A DNA stretch of 64,000 nucleotides from Clostridium carboxidivorans P7 (GTDB lineage: Bacteria; Bacillota; Clostridia; Clostridiales; Clostridiaceae): positions 806,001 to 870,000 of the forward strand of contig NZ_CP011803.1 in the NCBI RefSeq assembly GCF_001038625.1, read 5' to 3'. The position numbers were made by a program, and so were the translations under genes. This document shows, in pieces, positions 53,854-63,110 of this stretch; the first letter of the stretch is position 1; the number at the start of each line of letters is the position of its first letter. Below the pieces are notes generated by a model that saw only the letters and a list, made by a program, of their open reading frames with translations, had not been told where the DNA came from and ran no database searches.

Positions 53854-55371
53854 ATGGGACATTATTATATTGGTTTTGATGCAGGTACTCAAAGTGTAAA
53901 AGTAGCTGTATATGATGAAAATATGAAATGTATAGTAAAATCATCAAATAAGACAACTTTAAAATATCCACATCCAGGATGGGTTGAGATGGATGCAGAT
54001 GAATATTTTTTACTTACAAAATTAGGAATTAAGCAGTGTATAAAACAATTGAAAGATAAAAAAGTTGATCCTAAACAAATCAAAGCAATCATGGGTGATG
54101 GAATTATCTGTGGAGTTGTTGGCATAGATGATAATGGAAAGGCAATTACACCTTATATAAATTACCTGGATTCAAGAACGCAAGGTGATGTTGAAAAACT
54201 TAAAAAATTAGATCTTGATATTTGGGGAAGAGAAACTGGTAATGCTGATCCAAGCTGTATGTTTCCTGCATTACATGCACGATGGATTTTAGAAAATATT
54301 AAAGAATTTCAAGAAAGAGGAAAGAAGTTTGTTCATAATGCTCCTTATATTTTAATGAATCTTGCAGGTTTAAAGAGCAGTGATGCCTTTATTGATTGGG
54401 GAACCATGTCAGGTTGGGGACTTGGATATCGTGTATATGAAAAGGAATGGTCTGATGAACAGCTTGATTTATTGGGAATAGACAAAAGTTATATGCCTAA
54501 GATTGTAAAGCCTTGGGATATTATTGGTACTTTGTCAGAGAGTGTTGCAGAGGAAACTGGATGCCCTTATGGCATACCAATTTGTGCTGGAGCGGGTGAC
54601 ACCATGCAGTCCATGCTTGGAAGTGGAATACTTGAAGCAAATAAAGCTGTGGACGTTGCTGGAACTTGTGCTATGTTTTGCGTTTCAACAAATGGAATTA
54701 TTCCAGAGCTCAGTAAGAAGGGGAGTGAACTGATTTTTAACAGTGGTACTTTGGAAAATACATATTTTTATTGGGGATTTGTTAGAACTGGAGGTTTGGC
54801 ACTGAGGTGGTTTAAGGATAGTATTTGCCAAAAATCTGATGATGATAGTTATTATAAAGTACTTAGTGAAGGGGCAGAAAAAGTTAAGCCTGGATGCAAT
54901 GGTGTGATTTTTTTACCATATTTAACTGGTGGATATGGCGAATTTTCAAATGTTAATGGCTGCTTCATGAACATGAGCTTAGATACTAACCAATTTGTCT
55001 TATGGAGATCTGTTCTAGAAGCTATTGCATATGATTATATGGAAATTACAAATGATTATAGAAATGCTGGAATTGCAATAAATAGAATTACAATAACTGA
55101 AGGTGGAAGTAGAGATCATCTTTGGAATCAAATTAAAGCAGACATTATGGAAAGTGAGGCAATTACATTAGAAGTTTCAGGGGGTGCTGTACTTACAAAT
55201 TGCATTGTTGCTTCCTATGCAGTGGGTGATATACAGGATTTAAAGAAAGCCCTTGCAGGTAACTTAAAAATCATAAATAAGTATACCTCTGATATCAATA
55301 ATTCAAAAATTTATAAAGATCATTATAAACTTAGAAAAAGTGTATTAAATAATTTAGCTATAAAATTATAA
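53854..55371 (+). CDS. FGGY-family carbohydrate kinase (xylulokinase-like)
   Basis: A 505-residue protein. The N-terminal phosphate motif is YYIGFDAGTQSVKVAVYD near residues 4-21. GDGIICGVVGID, the catalytic-region YLDSRTQGD near 105 and CAGAGDTMQSMLGSG near 247 are typical, and TEGGSRDHLWNQIKAD near 424 fits the C-terminal ATPase domain. The closest groups are xylulokinases and related sugar kinases; substrate is open. ATG 53854 has no ribosome site of its own; an 18-codon ORF at 53823 with GGGAG overlaps it and may couple translation. It stands without sugar-transport or isomerase genes. Confidence 0.85.
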   Translation: MGHYYIGFDAGTQSVKVAVYDENMKCIVKSSNKTTLKYPHPGWVEMDADEYFLLTKLGIKQCIKQLKDKKVDPKQIKAIMGDGIICGVVGIDDNGKAITPYINYLDSRTQGDVEKLKKLDLDIWGRETGNADPSCMFPALHARWILENIKEFQERGKKFVHNAPYILMNLAGLKSSDAFIDWGTMSGWGLGYRVYEKEWSDEQLDLLGIDKSYMPKIVKPWDIIGTLSESVAEETGCPYGIPICAGAGDTMQSMLGSGILEANKAVDVAGTCAMFCVSTNGIIPELSKKGSELIFNSGTLENTYFYWGFVRTGGLALRWFKDSICQKSDDDSYYKVLSEGAEKVKPGCNGVIFLPYLTGGYGEFSNVNGCFMNMSLDTNQFVLWRSVLEAIAYDYMEITNDYRNAGIAINRITITEGGSRDHLWNQIKADIMESEAITLEVSGGAVLTNCIVASYAVGDIQDLKKALAGNLKIINKYTSDINNSKIYKDHYKLRKSVLNNLAIKL

Positions 55372-55576
55372 AGAGAGGAATTAAAATATGAAATTTTGTT
55401 TCTACAATATATTTCTTTAAAATTCAACCTTATTAATAAATAAAGCATTTTATAATCAATTTATAGAGAAAATAACCGATATATGTAATATATAGAATAA
55501 AATTATATATTTAAGTATATTATTTTTATTACTAATAAAATTGTATTAAAATAGAAAGTATAAGGGGGAATTTAAT

Positions 55577-56416
55577 ATGAATATAGGAGACGAAGAATTT
55601 TTTAATTCATTAAAGACAGTATTTATAGTATTACCACAATTGTTCTCTTCTGATGTGGCAATGACACTTACTAATAAAGAAGAGTATATTTTATTTAGGC
55701 AAGCAAAAACTTTTCAATTAAGTGTTTATGAAGGAATGACAATACCACAAGGAGGAGTTTCAGATAAAGCAATAAAAACTGGGCAAATCAATTCACTGCG
55801 TTATCCTAAAGAAACATTTGGTTTTCCAATAGTAGCTTATGGAGTACCCGTTATTAATCCCGGTACTGATAATGTAGTAGGAACTGTAACATATGCTATT
55901 TCTTTAGAAAAAGAAAATTTAACAAGTGAAATGGCAAATGAATTACTGAAATTTTCAGAAGAACTAGCAGCATCTTCTCAAGAGTTAGCAAGTTCTACAG
56001 AAGAGTTATCTAGTAATAGTCAAAATGTTAATCATTTAATAAATGAGACTCAAACAGGTATTACAAGTATGGATGATATAATTAAGTATATAAAAAGTAT
56101 TGCAGATACTACAAACTTGTTAGGACTTAATGCAGCAATTGAAGCAGCAAGGGCTGGAGAGCAAGGAAAAGGTTTTTCAGTAGTAGCGGGAGAAATAAGA
56201 AAACTTGCTACAAATAGCAAAGATTCAACGTCACAAATTAATGAAACTTTATTTAAAATTAAGGAAGATATAAATAGTATTATAAGTGTTTTGAATGGGT
56301 TTTCTATTACAAGTGAAACTCAGGCCGCACAAGCTCAGCAGATAGCTGTTGGAAGTCAAAAATTAAGTGAATTATCTACTAAACTTTTAAAACTATCTGA
56401 GGATATTTATAACTAA
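55577..56416 (+). CDS. Soluble methyl-accepting chemotaxis-like protein
   Basis: A 279-residue protein without membrane segments. Residues 1-115 are a sensor domain ([32 protein letters not shown]). Residues 130-275 form the MCP signalling hairpin: [20 protein letters not shown] near 177-196 and [13 protein letters not shown]. It would act on a CheA/CheW array or related kinase. AGGGGGAA precedes the ATG. It is shorter than usual MCPs, which fits small cytoplasmic forms common in clostridia. Confidence 0.83.
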   Translation: MNIGDEEFFNSLKTVFIVLPQLFSSDVAMTLTNKEEYILFRQAKTFQLSVYEGMTIPQGGVSDKAIKTGQINSLRYPKETFGFPIVAYGVPVINPGTDNVVGTVTYAISLEKENLTSEMANELLKFSEELAASSQELASSTEELSSNSQNVNHLINETQTGITSMDDIIKYIKSIADTTNLLGLNAAIEAARAGEQGKGFSVVAGEIRKLATNSKDSTSQINETLFKIKEDINSIISVLNGFSITSETQAAQAQQIAVGSQKLSELSTKLLKLSEDIYN

Positions 56417-56587
56417 AGTTTAGTGTTTCTATCAAAACAATCTTTTATATAAGAAGTTGAAGAAGTAAATATAAATGTTTTCTACATAATTAATAAAATA
56501 TATATTAATCTTTGGCATATGTGATATAATAAAAGGTACTGGCAAAAATAAAGTATAGATTTGACAGCAAGTTAATAAAAGAAAGAG

Positions 56588-57292
56588 GTGCTTACCATAA
56601 AAAGCAAATATGAAACAAAAGCCAATGAATATGAAATAAAAGAAAACATTGCATATGTAAAGTTGAGAAAAAAAGATGGTACATTTATTGATACAAAAAT
56701 AGATGCTGAGGATTTAAAAGCAGTTTTAGAAAAGGGAACATGGTTTGCAGAGTGGAATAAAGAATTTAATAATTACTTAGCTCTAACTTTAAATCACCAA
56801 TCTGTAAAGGGGAAAACTGTGAAAGAAAAGCAAACCTTACATTCATTTATATTAGCTACACATACTAAAACTCCTATTAGACATCTTAATGGAGATACTT
56901 TAGATAATAGAAAATGTAATATAGAAATATACAATCAAAACACTGTAGTTAATGATTATGAAACTGTTGATTCAGAGAGTGTTTATATTATACTTAGAGA
57001 TAAATATGGTAGAAAAAAAGAAAGAGTTTTAATTGATAGCGAAGATTTAGATAGAGTGATAAATAGCGGTAATTCATGGGTTTATTACATGAGCCAAGGA
57101 GAACATTATGCTGTAGCAAATACTCCTAATGGTAGAATTTATTTGAAAGATTTTATAATGAATACTCCAGAAGACATGATTATAAAATGCATAAGCCACA
57201 ACACTTTGGATAATAGAAAGTGTAATTTAGAGAGTGTTTCTGTAAATGAAGAGTCTCTAGAAGATGATGAAAGTAAAAACTTGACAACTTAA
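56588..57292 (+). CDS. Two-repeat HNH/AP2-like protein
   Basis: A 234-residue protein with two similar halves, residues 15-115 and 125-222. Each has a KKDGTFIDTKIDAEDLKAV-type start, a hydrophobic YLAL/YAVANT stretch, and ends in LDNRKCNIE or LDNRKCNLE. In the first half RHLNGDTLDNRKCNI recalls the N and H region of HNH and AP2-type DNA-binding domains of homing endonucleases. The start is unclear: the GTG at 56588 lies inside GAGGTG, and the best-spaced codon after that site is an ATA. Function is unknown, possibly DNA-binding. Confidence 0.6.
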   Translation: MLTIKSKYETKANEYEIKENIAYVKLRKKDGTFIDTKIDAEDLKAVLEKGTWFAEWNKEFNNYLALTLNHQSVKGKTVKEKQTLHSFILATHTKTPIRHLNGDTLDNRKCNIEIYNQNTVVNDYETVDSESVYIILRDKYGRKKERVLIDSEDLDRVINSGNSWVYYMSQGEHYAVANTPNGRIYLKDFIMNTPEDMIIKCISHNTLDNRKCNLESVSVNEESLEDDESKNLTT

Positions 57293-57373
57293 ATTATTAA
57301 TTTTATACTATAAACGAAAATTAAATAACAAAACCTTTTAGGACGTGGATTTTTCTAGAGAAATTCTATTTTC

Positions 57374-57413
57374 GCCACACAATTATTAACGTGATAATTG
57401 TGTGGCTTTTTTA
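57374..57413 (+). terminator. Terminator before the EamA gene
   Basis: GCCACACAATTAT and ATAATTGTGTGGC form a 13-bp stem followed by TTTTTTAT. It may end the gene before it or act as an attenuator 25 bases upstream of the transporter start. Confidence 0.85.
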
Positions 57414-57437
57414 TGTTAAAAGAAAGGGGTAAGATTT

Positions 57438-58343
57438 TTGAAAAATTGGTATTATGCATTAGCTGTTTTTTTAGGCGGATGCTGTTATGGAGTATTATCA
57501 ACATTTGTTAAACTTGCTTATTCAGCAGGCTTTTCATCACCAGAAGTAACAGGAGGTGAATATTTTTTTGGAACAGTACTTATTTGTATGGTGGTTATGT
57601 TCACAAAAAAGGAAAAGTTAAATTTCAATCAAATTTTTAAACTAATATTATCTGGAATTCCATTTGGTTTAACAGGTTTATTTTATTATCAATCACTGAA
57701 GACACTTAATGCCTCATTAGCAATAATCTTTTTATTTCAATTTGTCTGGATTGGTACACTTTTTGACTGGATATTCAATAAGAAAAAGCCTACAAAAGAA
57801 AAGCTTATTTCTATATTCATTCTAATAGTTGGTTCAGTTTTGGCTGCAAACATTATTACACAACAGAGTGATGTTATTTCTTTGAAAGGGACAATCTGGG
57901 GATTACTTGCTGCTTTAACGTATACAACTTCTATTTTTCTCAGTAGTTCAGTTGAGAAAGATACTTCTCCAGTGTTAAAAAGTGCTCTTTTTTCCATTGG
58001 TGCTTTAATAGTTGTTTTTGCATTGTTCCCACCAACATTTTTATTGAATTTATCTACCTTAAAGAGATTGACTCCATATGGATTAATTCTTGGTATATTT
58101 GGAGTGGTTCTTCCACCACTCTTATTTTCAATTGGAATGCCACACATTGGACCAGGGCTTGGCACTATACTATCTGCTTCTGAACTTCCAGTAGCTGTTA
58201 CTATGTCCTTACTGTTTTTATCTGAACATGTGAACTGGATTCAATGGATGGGAGTGTCACTTATATTAGTAGGAATTATAGGTAGTAATATAAAGATAAA
58301 GAAAGATAAGGTAGATGATGTTAATCTGAAAAAAATTGCTTAA
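57438..58343 (+). CDS. EamA/DMT-family transporter
   Basis: A 301-residue protein with about ten hydrophobic segments in two EamA repeats (residues 5-140 and 150-290); SLKTLNASLAIIFLFQFVWI and ASELPVAVTMSLLFLSEHVN are typical of each half. It is a drug/metabolite exporter-type inner membrane protein with unknown substrate. TTG 57438 has AAAGGGG 8 bases upstream. A strong terminator lies just before, so expression may be attenuated. Confidence 0.87.
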   Translation: MKNWYYALAVFLGGCCYGVLSTFVKLAYSAGFSSPEVTGGEYFFGTVLICMVVMFTKKEKLNFNQIFKLILSGIPFGLTGLFYYQSLKTLNASLAIIFLFQFVWIGTLFDWIFNKKKPTKEKLISIFILIVGSVLAANIITQQSDVISLKGTIWGLLAALTYTTSIFLSSSVEKDTSPVLKSALFSIGALIVVFALFPPTFLLNLSTLKRLTPYGLILGIFGVVLPPLLFSIGMPHIGPGLGTILSASELPVAVTMSLLFLSEHVNWIQWMGVSLILVGIIGSNIKIKKDKVDDVNLKKIA

Positions 58344-58456
58344 TGCAATGAATTGATTTAACTGAACAAGTATTAAAAGTTAAAAATAAAGTAGAAATTG
58401 ATATCAAATAAAATAGTGTATATTCATTAATAGGTAAATGCTTGAATGCTAAATAA

Positions 58457-58487
58457 CCGTACACTCCTATATAATTTGAGTGTACGG
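58457..58487 (-). terminator. Terminator-type hairpin after the MORN gene
   Basis: CCGTACACTC and GAGTGTACGG form a perfect 10-bp stem. On the minus strand it is followed by TTATTTA; on the plus strand no T-run follows. It probably ends the MORN gene. Confidence 0.55.
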
Positions 58488-58550
58488 CTAAAAGTAAAGG
58501 ATAGACTACATATTAGTATATTTGAAAAAATGGAATGGTATTTCTCAGAG

Positions 58551-59093
58551 CTATTTAAAAAATCTATTGTTTTCAAAATTTCCTATAGAAACCTCAGAAT
58601 TTGAGTGGAGATATATACCGCTGCCATTTCTTACGTCATCCTTCCAGTCACCTATATACTTATCACCATCTGACCAGTTATGAGTACCTTTGCCATGGCG
58701 CATATCACTTTTCCAATGGCCTATATAAGTTTCACCATCTGACCATGTGAATATACCAAATCCGCTTTTTTCACCCATTTCCCATTGGCCTTCGTACTTG
58801 TCACCATCTGGCCAAGTGTAAATACCATAACCATGCTGCATATCATTTTTCCATTGGCCTATGTATTTTTCACCACAAGCCCAGGTAAAAGTACCTTGAC
58901 CATTCATTTCATCATTTTCCCAGTCGCCTGTATACTTACTGCCATCATTATAGAAATAGATGCCTTTACCATGCATTTTGCCATCTTTACGTTCACCTGC
59001 ATAATGCCCACCATGGACATGCACACTAGTGTCTTGTTTAATATTTAGTTTTATGCTATCTAAAGCTGATTCAGATATTTGAAGTTTTTTCAT
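58551..59093 (-). CDS. MORN-repeat protein
   Basis: A 180-residue protein with six to seven MORN repeats from residue 30 to 170, for example YAGERKDGKMHGKGIYFYND, YTGDWENDEMNGQGTFTW and YEGQWEMGEKSGFGIFTW, each about 23 residues. MORN repeats bind membranes or proteins; no catalytic domain is attached. GGAGAG precedes the ATG. Its role is unknown. Confidence 0.88.
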   Translation of the reverse strand: MKKLQISESALDSIKLNIKQDTSVHVHGGHYAGERKDGKMHGKGIYFYNDGSKYTGDWENDEMNGQGTFTWACGEKYIGQWKNDMQHGYGIYTWPDGDKYEGQWEMGEKSGFGIFTWSDGETYIGHWKSDMRHGKGTHNWSDGDKYIGDWKDDVRNGSGIYLHSNSEVSIGNFENNRFFK

Positions 59094-59373
59094 TTGTAAC
59101 TCTCCTTGTATATAATATATAATTATTTTTTCTTAAAGTAAGTTTTGATAGAAAGAAAATGAAAATCATTATCGTTTAAAGACCTAAGTTGATTATATCA
59201 TATAAAAGCCTATAGTCTATATTATTTATTAAATTCTTTAATATTTTTTTGCATAATCCATAATAAAAGAATTGTAAGATAATTTTCTGGTTTGCAGCTG
59301 CACTTATAGATAAAAGTATAACAAAGATATATAATTAAATTGTAAATTTTTATTTTATAAGGAGGATATTACC

Positions 59374-60093
59374 TTGAACTTAAAATATAAAATAATAGCG
59401 TTATATTTAACTTTAATTTGCAGTTTGTTATTACCAAATTGTACACATGCTAAAGATTTGAGAACTCAGAATAATGTTACAACTGATAAAACATGGTCTA
59501 TAAAATTTAATTTTCCAATTGATACCAAAACATTAGATAGTAATATAAATATAACAGATAGTAAAGGAAATGTGATTAATACTGTCTTTAATGCAAGTGC
59601 AGATAATAAAATAATTACCGTAATACCAAAAAAAGCATATATTCCCAATGAAACATATACTTTAAATATAAATCAAAATATTAGATCAGTTAGAGGCAAA
59701 TCTTTAGAAAAATCTTCAACTAAAAGTTTTGCAGTTTCCAATATGTATAGCATAAATACTGAGAATGAAAAAATTATAAAAAAAGCACGTTCTTATTTTT
59801 ATACAAATGATGAATTAGAAAATATGAAAATTAAATATTTAGGAAATGTTGAGGGATATTTTATTTATTATGTTCCTTTGAAGCCAGTAGTAGAGGAAGG
59901 TAGTGATTACACGGCAAAAGGATATGTATTTTCGGCAAGAAGCATGCAAAGAATTGTAGGTATTAAAGAGGGTAAATTATATACATTAGGAAACTTAATA
60001 TTTGAAACATCATTAAGGGAACATGTAGGAGAAGTATATAACTTACTAATAGATGAGTTTAAAGATCTAAATAATATACCTTATGAAATATAA
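59374..60093 (+). CDS. Secreted protein with bacterial Ig-like domain
   Basis: A 239-residue protein with a signal peptide (residues 1-26; IIALYLTLICSLLLPNCTHA, with a possible cleavage after THA). Residues 35-125 form an SbsA-type Ig-like domain (WSIKFNFPIDTKTLDSNINI, NETYTLNINQNIRSVRGK). The C-terminal half is unassigned (YFIYYVPLKPVVEEGSDYT). TTG 59374 follows AAGGAGG by 8 bases. A surface or exported role is likely. Confidence 0.78.
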   Translation: MNLKYKIIALYLTLICSLLLPNCTHAKDLRTQNNVTTDKTWSIKFNFPIDTKTLDSNINITDSKGNVINTVFNASADNKIITVIPKKAYIPNETYTLNINQNIRSVRGKSLEKSSTKSFAVSNMYSINTENEKIIKKARSYFYTNDELENMKIKYLGNVEGYFIYYVPLKPVVEEGSDYTAKGYVFSARSMQRIVGIKEGKLYTLGNLIFETSLREHVGEVYNLLIDEFKDLNNIPYEI

Positions 60094-60122
60094 TGTATAC
60101 AGTATTTTGTCATTATTAGCAA

Positions 60123-60278
60123 GCCTATGGAATTGGTAATGGTGATTATTTTTGTTTGAATGTAAAGGAATGTCCTAATTCTAAGGTATATTACTATTAT
60201 CATGAGGACTCGAGGGTAGAGAAGTATAATGATAGCTTTGAAGAGTGGATTAAAGATTTACCAAATTTTCTAGGTTAA
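60123..60278 (+). pseudogene. SUKH/SMI1-type immunity protein, C-terminal fragment
   Basis: A startless frame of 51 codons reads YGIGNGDYFCLN, YYYYHEDSRVEKYNDSFEEW and ends LPNFLG. The GDYFCL...YYYHEDS...SFEEW pattern is the end of SMI1/KNR4 (SUKH) immunity proteins of toxin systems. The N-terminal part is missing. Confidence 0.55.
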
Positions 60279-60336
60279 AAATAACATATAAACTGAATAC
60301 AAAAATACGTACTATTTTAGAAAGGAATTTAGAAGA

Positions 60337-61047
60337 ATGATTAAAAATATAATTAAGACCCAATATGGATTAGAAGGGAAAGGACAATATGAAACATACT
60401 GTACTTTGAAGAATTTACCAACCATAGATATACTTAAAAAGAGGCTTATTTCTATGTCTGCCTTTGATATCATTTTTAGTGAAGAAGAATGGTTAAGAGT
60501 ATACACTTGGAGGCCTAATTGGGATGAAAAAAGCTCTTTAGCTGTAGTTGACAATGGTGGCGGAGATACAATGCACATAGTATTTTCTAAGGATGGATGT
60601 ATTATTAAAGGTTTTGACCATGAATCAGAGTTATCCCCTTATGCTCAAGAAGAATTTGAGGTATGGAAAGGCATTTATGAAGATGTTCCCAAAGTATTAT
60701 TAAACTTGCTTGATGATGAAGCAATTGAGCAAGATGATGTTACGTTTTGTATTTGGCAGGATAACAATAATAAGCAGTGGCAAAAGGGAAAAGTGGAAAT
60801 CCCAGAAGGATGTAGTGATGGTTCTGATTATATGCTTAGTAGAATATTTTCGGCAGAGGACTATGTAGATTGGTCAAAAGATTATTGGGAACCAAAAGAA
60901 GAATTATCCATTGAAGATGTAGAAAAGATATTTGATCATCAGCCAATTACAGAAGAAATGATAAAAAAATTAAATCCAGATAGAAATATCAAAGCAGCAA
61001 TGGAGGAACTTAAGAAAATTAATTATCCCGTAGAATATAGTTTTTAA
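60337..61047 (+). CDS. Hypothetical protein, possible immunity protein
   Basis: A 236-residue acidic protein. It contains LRVYTWRPNWDEKSSLAVVD and GGGDTMHIVFSKDGCIIKGF, then WQKGKVEIPEGCSDGSDYML. No membrane or signal segment is seen. The aromatic, acidic character and the neighbouring SUKH fragment suggest an immunity or related protein of a contact toxin system, but no toxin gene is nearby. The ribosome site is weak (GGAATTTAGAAG). Confidence 0.55.
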   Translation: MIKNIIKTQYGLEGKGQYETYCTLKNLPTIDILKKRLISMSAFDIIFSEEEWLRVYTWRPNWDEKSSLAVVDNGGGDTMHIVFSKDGCIIKGFDHESELSPYAQEEFEVWKGIYEDVPKVLLNLLDDEAIEQDDVTFCIWQDNNNKQWQKGKVEIPEGCSDGSDYMLSRIFSAEDYVDWSKDYWEPKEELSIEDVEKIFDHQPITEEMIKKLNPDRNIKAAMEELKKINYPVEYSF

Positions 61048-61076
61048 TTAAGTGAGGATATTATAATAAATGTTTG

Positions 61077-61131
61077 AATGGCATCCATATAACTTATTTT
61101 AGAAAAATGAGCTATATGAATGCCATCTTTA
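61077..61131. terminator. Bidirectional terminator-type hairpin
   Basis: ATGGCATCCATATAAC and the partner TATATGAATGCCAT form a long imperfect stem between two converging genes. Confidence 0.7.
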
Positions 61132-61148
61132 AATTATATTAAAATAAC

Positions 61149-62738
61149 TTACTGCATATACTGTTTGGCCTTCTCAAGTCGCTGCTTCAATTGTAGGATT
61201 TTACCTCTTTCACTACCTAAATATTGGGAACTGCCAGCTAGGTTATAAATAGACTTAGATATAAGTTCCATTCTATCTTTTATTTGTTTCTTATAAGCAG
61301 CAGAGCCTTTGGGATAGATACTTGGAAATTTACTATTCCTAATTAATGAATCAATTGATGATACACAGTCAGAATAATCATTATCAATCTTTTGCATATT
61401 GCTATGCTCTATTTGTACAGCTTTTATATACTCAGACTTTAAGCTTTCCAATCCATCTGGGCTTTGTAGATTCAAAATATCTTCCGTTACCCCTATAGCT
61501 CCACCCAAATTAGCTAAGTTACTATAATTGTTGCTAAATTCATCAGAAAAAAAATTGCGAACAGCTTCAACTGATGGAGCAGGCTCAGAGGCATTTTTGT
61601 TCATAGCATCTTCAATAGCTGAAAGCACGTAACTAAAATCTGAAAGACTTTTAGAAACTAATGAAGTATTATTTAACATGTCATCACAAGATTTTAAAAG
61701 TATGTTTATATAATCTTTTTCAGCCTGACTTATTTTTTCAGGATCTTTAAAGGAGTATTCAATAGGAAAATCTATAGAACCTAGTCCTCCAAGTAAAACT
61801 ATATTTGAGTAATTTTGAGTATTTATAAAGCTTTTCTGACTTTCTATGTCTTGTCCATCTGTAAGTATTATAGGGGCATTAAGTTTAGCTGCTAAAGCAG
61901 TGCCAGAAAGAGCATCAGGGAAATTTGTACCATTTGCAATTATGGCTGTGTCAGTATTTAATTTAAAGTATTTGGCAATGTTAAGTGAGGTTTCATATCT
62001 ATCATCACCAGCTACTCGGATTATTTTACTATCATCTAAGGTTGGAACTAAATTCTTTAGCTCTCTTACTATTTCAGATCCTACAACACCAGTTCCACCA
62101 ACAATATATACTTCACTTGGATCAATGTTTGAAATAGTGTTTTTTATTTCAACAGGTAGAGCTTTCTTTTCAGTAATAAATATAGGGTACCCTTTTGCTG
62201 CTGCAATGCTTGAAATACTGAGGGCATCAGCAAAGCCGTCATAACCGTTAGTTATAACAATTGGAGTCTTTTTTTCTATATCAATGCTTTGAACAATAAC
62301 CTTATTTGTTTCAGCTCTGTTTATACCACCAAGTCTTATAATGTTACTATAACCAAGATTCTTCATGTACTTTACAAAATCTTCACTTATAGAGCCGCTG
62401 CCACCTAAAATGTATATAGTACCGCTTTTATCCAGATGATTAATAACATAATTTATGGAATCTGTACTTTCATTTACTGTATTATTTAATAACAATATGG
62501 GTGCAGTGTATTTTTTAGAAAGTATACTTCCAGTTAAAGCATCAGGAAAGTCTTTTCCACTTGCAATAATTACGTTTTGTATTTTTCCATTACTGAAGTT
62601 ATTAGATATATTTACAGAAGTTTTATACCTGTCTACGCCGTATAATCGACTTACATTATATCTAGTTTCAGCATGTGCAGTAATAGAAGCAGTTGTTATA
62701 ATGCTAGAGGCAACAATTAAACTTAATATTTTTTTCAA
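61149..62738 (-). CDS. Cell-wall-binding protein with three CWB2 repeats
   Basis: A 529-residue protein with a signal peptide (residues 1-23; LIVASSIITTASITAHA). Three CWB2 (cell wall binding repeat 2) modules follow near 30-120, 128-220 and 232-325, each with the RLYG-like DRYKTS/RAETNK/DRYETS and DALTG/DALSIS/DALSGT pattern. The C-terminal 200 residues are helical and unassigned (CDDMLNNTSLVSKSLSDFSY). CWB2 anchors proteins to secondary wall polymers in clostridia. TTG 62738 has AAAGGAG 12 bases upstream. It is probably a surface or S-layer-associated protein. Confidence 0.88.
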   Translation of the reverse strand: MKKILSLIVASSIITTASITAHAETRYNVSRLYGVDRYKTSVNISNNFSNGKIQNVIIASGKDFPDALTGSILSKKYTAPILLLNNTVNESTDSINYVINHLDKSGTIYILGGSGSISEDFVKYMKNLGYSNIIRLGGINRAETNKVIVQSIDIEKKTPIVITNGYDGFADALSISSIAAAKGYPIFITEKKALPVEIKNTISNIDPSEVYIVGGTGVVGSEIVRELKNLVPTLDDSKIIRVAGDDRYETSLNIAKYFKLNTDTAIIANGTNFPDALSGTALAAKLNAPIILTDGQDIESQKSFINTQNYSNIVLLGGLGSIDFPIEYSFKDPEKISQAEKDYINILLKSCDDMLNNTSLVSKSLSDFSYVLSAIEDAMNKNASEPAPSVEAVRNFFSDEFSNNYSNLANLGGAIGVTEDILNLQSPDGLESLKSEYIKAVQIEHSNMQKIDNDYSDCVSSIDSLIRNSKFPSIYPKGSAAYKKQIKDRMELISKSIYNLAGSSQYLGSERGKILQLKQRLEKAKQYMQ

Positions 62739-62899
62739 ATTGTTTACAGCTCCTTTATAATTTTATAATTTAATTTTATTAAATAAGTGTTAGGATTTCT
62801 ATAGTAGATGAATGGAATTTTAATGAGCATAACTAGTAGTGTTATCATAATACTATAAATTTACAGATATTGTTAGAATAGGTTTAAATAAAAAGCTGA

Positions 62900-62928
62900 T
62901 TGACAATAGTAATTGATAATATTAATAT
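62900..62928 (+). promoter_or_regulatory. Sigma-A-type promoter before the MFS gene
   Basis: TTGACA (62900-62905), 17 bases, TAATAT (62923-62928). It leaves a leader of about 175 bases before ATG 63111, with no recognised riboswitch. The remaining gap from 62739 holds no gene. Confidence 0.65.
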
Positions 62929-63110
62929 ATCTATGAAAATAATAGATAGGAGGAAAGAACTTATTAATAATTAAGATACATAATACAATTACAGGTTATT
63001 CTTTTGTGAATATATGTGGATTGATAGTCAGGGAGAAAGTTTAAAATTGTACAACTAAATTTAGGAATAAAGAAGATTTTAATTATGAATAAATTTGAAG
63101 GAGTGATTAG

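Noticed and set aside
57330..57376. Riboswitch before the EamA gene
   Set aside because: The stretch before the terminator has GGACGTGGA and a TCTAGA hairpin, but I can match it to no known aptamer; only the terminator is supported.
58785..59048. Plus-strand frame opposite the MORN gene, and similar frames opposite the CWB2 gene (61846-62244, 62455-62760)
   Set aside because: They are antisense shadows of repeat-rich genes and lack start signals.
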